Assembly (NCBI GenBank): GCA_028290305.1
Contig: JAQGKC010000416.1
Coordinates: forward strand, 1-13,899
Direction: 5' to 3'
DNA: 13,899 nt
Source of the DNA: Bradyrhizobium sp.
GTDB taxonomy: Bacteria > Pseudomonadota > Alphaproteobacteria > Rhizobiales > Xanthobacteraceae
Shown here: piece by piece, positions 13,103-13,899 of the stretch
Numbering within the stretch: the first letter of the stretch is position 1
How the letters are laid out: the number at the start of each line of letters is the position of its first letter
The notes under the pieces: generated by a model
What the model was told of the DNA's origin: nothing
The model's database searches: none
Seen by the model: the letters and a program-made list of their open reading frames with translations, nothing else
Translations under genes and position numbers: made by a program

Positions 13103-13899
13103 TCGAAACCCTTGCGGCCGAGCAGGCCCTGAGGCCTGACGATCAGGAATAGGATCAGCAGCGCAAAGGAAAGCGTCGTCGCATAGGAAGGCCCCATGAA
13201 GGTCGCGCCGACGCCCTCGACCAGTGCCAGCATGAGACCGCCAGCCAGCGCGCCCGACACACTGCCGAGACCTCCGAGCACGCAGACCACGAAGGCTTTG
13301 CCGAGGAAGGTCGGCGAGGTCAGCGGCGAAATCGGATAGATCAGCGCCATCAGGACACCAGCGCATCCTGCCAGCGCGGCACCGAGACCGAACGCGATGG
13401 CGTAGATCGATTTGACATCGACGCCCATCAGCACCGCGGCGTCGCGATCAAGCCTCACTGCGATAATGGCCCGGCCAACCCGCAGCCGCCGCAACACGAG
13501 ATAAAGCACTCCGGTCAGCGCCAAGGCCGATACCGTGGCCATCAACCGGTCGACCGGCACCACGACGCCAAACAGCGAGAGCGAACCCATCGGCGGATGC
13601 AGACTCAGCTTCCGATAGTCCGCCTTGAAGAAATAGATCATCGCATTGTTCAGGATCAGATCGAGCCCGAAGGTCAGCGTCAGCGTGACCAGCACCGGCG
13701 CTGTGATGACGCGGTTGAGCAGCAACCACTGCAGCAGATAACCGAAGATGAAAAACAAGGGCGCCGCGATCACCAGCACATACCAGGGCGGGATCGCCAG
13801 CGCCTGATACAGTCCCCAGGCGAGATAGGCGCCGAGAACGATGAACGATCCATGGATCAGGTTGATGACGTTCAGGACGCCCCATACCAGCGAGAAACC
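13099..13899 (-). CDS. livH: Branched-chain amino acid type ABC transporter permease LivH (5' end outside the window)
   Basis: 266 residues are present and the frame stays open to the right edge, so only a short N-terminal piece is missing. Reading from the edge, the protein begins GFSLVWGVLNVINLIHGSFI followed by VLGAYLAW, which is the hallmark first helix of LivH permeases. A GTG at 13777-13779 lies inside the gene and is not the start. The segment ALIYPISPLTSPTFLGKAFV and CVLGGLGSVSGALAGG are the conserved LivH loop and the EAA-like ATPase contact. The protein is an integral membrane subunit. No substrate-binding gene lies in the window, so the ligand (amino acid, amide or other) is unknown. 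Confidence 0.93.
   Translation of the reverse strand, partial: GFSLVWGVLNVINLIHGSFIVLGAYLAWGLYQALAIPPWYVLVIAAPLFFIFGYLLQWLLLNRVITAPVLVTLTLTFGLDLILNNAMIYFFKADYRKLSLHPPMGSLSLFGVVVPVDRLMATVSALALTGVLYLVLRRLRVGRAIIAVRLDRDAAVLMGVDVKSIYAIAFGLGAALAGCAGVLMALIYPISPLTSPTFLGKAFVVCVLGGLGSVSGALAGGLMLALVEGVGATFMGPSYATTLSFALLILFLIVRPQGLLGRKGFE

Noticed and set aside
13103..13366. N-terminal extension of livM
   Set aside because: The extension is the livH coding sequence read out of frame; the ATG overlapping the livH stop codon gives a normal LivM N-terminus.

Overview
The window reads as chromosomal DNA of an alphaproteobacterium, most probably Bradyrhizobium or a close relative. The evidence is the GC-rich codon use, an alternative cytochrome oxidase cluster in the coxMNOP order described from Bradyrhizobium japonicum, and liv-type ABC transporter genes of the kind rhizobia carry in many copies. 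The genus is inferred from protein resemblance recalled from memory, not from a search. No tRNA, rRNA, insertion sequence, phage gene or CRISPR array was seen.

Left block (1-2283, minus strand): an amide or urea sensing and uptake module. amiC (amide sensor and repressor) is followed by amiR (ANTAR antiterminator). Next comes a short leader with an ANTAR-type hairpin and a strong intrinsic terminator, then the first 70 codons of a Tat-signal ABC substrate-binding protein that runs off the left edge. The order suggests that AmiR, released from AmiC by ligand, lets transcription pass the leader terminator into the transporter genes.

Middle block (2516-8302, minus strand): a terminal oxidase cluster. 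In transcription order it holds coxM (subunit II, CuA), coxN (subunit I), coxO and coxP (two subunit III-like proteins), a subunit IV-like protein with a His-rich N-terminus, a GYD-domain protein, a small soluble-type cytochrome c that could be the electron donor, and a small uncharacterised protein with a strong ribosome binding site. coxN to the GYD gene are tightly packed. The cytochrome c and the small gene follow after gaps of 161 and 148 bases and may have their own promoters. A 556-base region with two clear inverted repeats separates coxM from a divergent gene for a DUF2189 membrane protein (8859-9773, plus strand).

Right block (9896-13899, minus strand): a branched-chain amino acid (HAAT) type ABC transporter, livH (5' end outside the window), livM, livG and livF, with overlapping genes. 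It is followed by a 251-residue RidA/YjgF-like protein that may be a deaminase of the CnbZ type. No substrate-binding protein for this transporter lies inside the window.

The points most worth following are the AmiC/AmiR leader, the accessory proteins attached to the oxidase genes, and the liv-linked deaminase-like protein.
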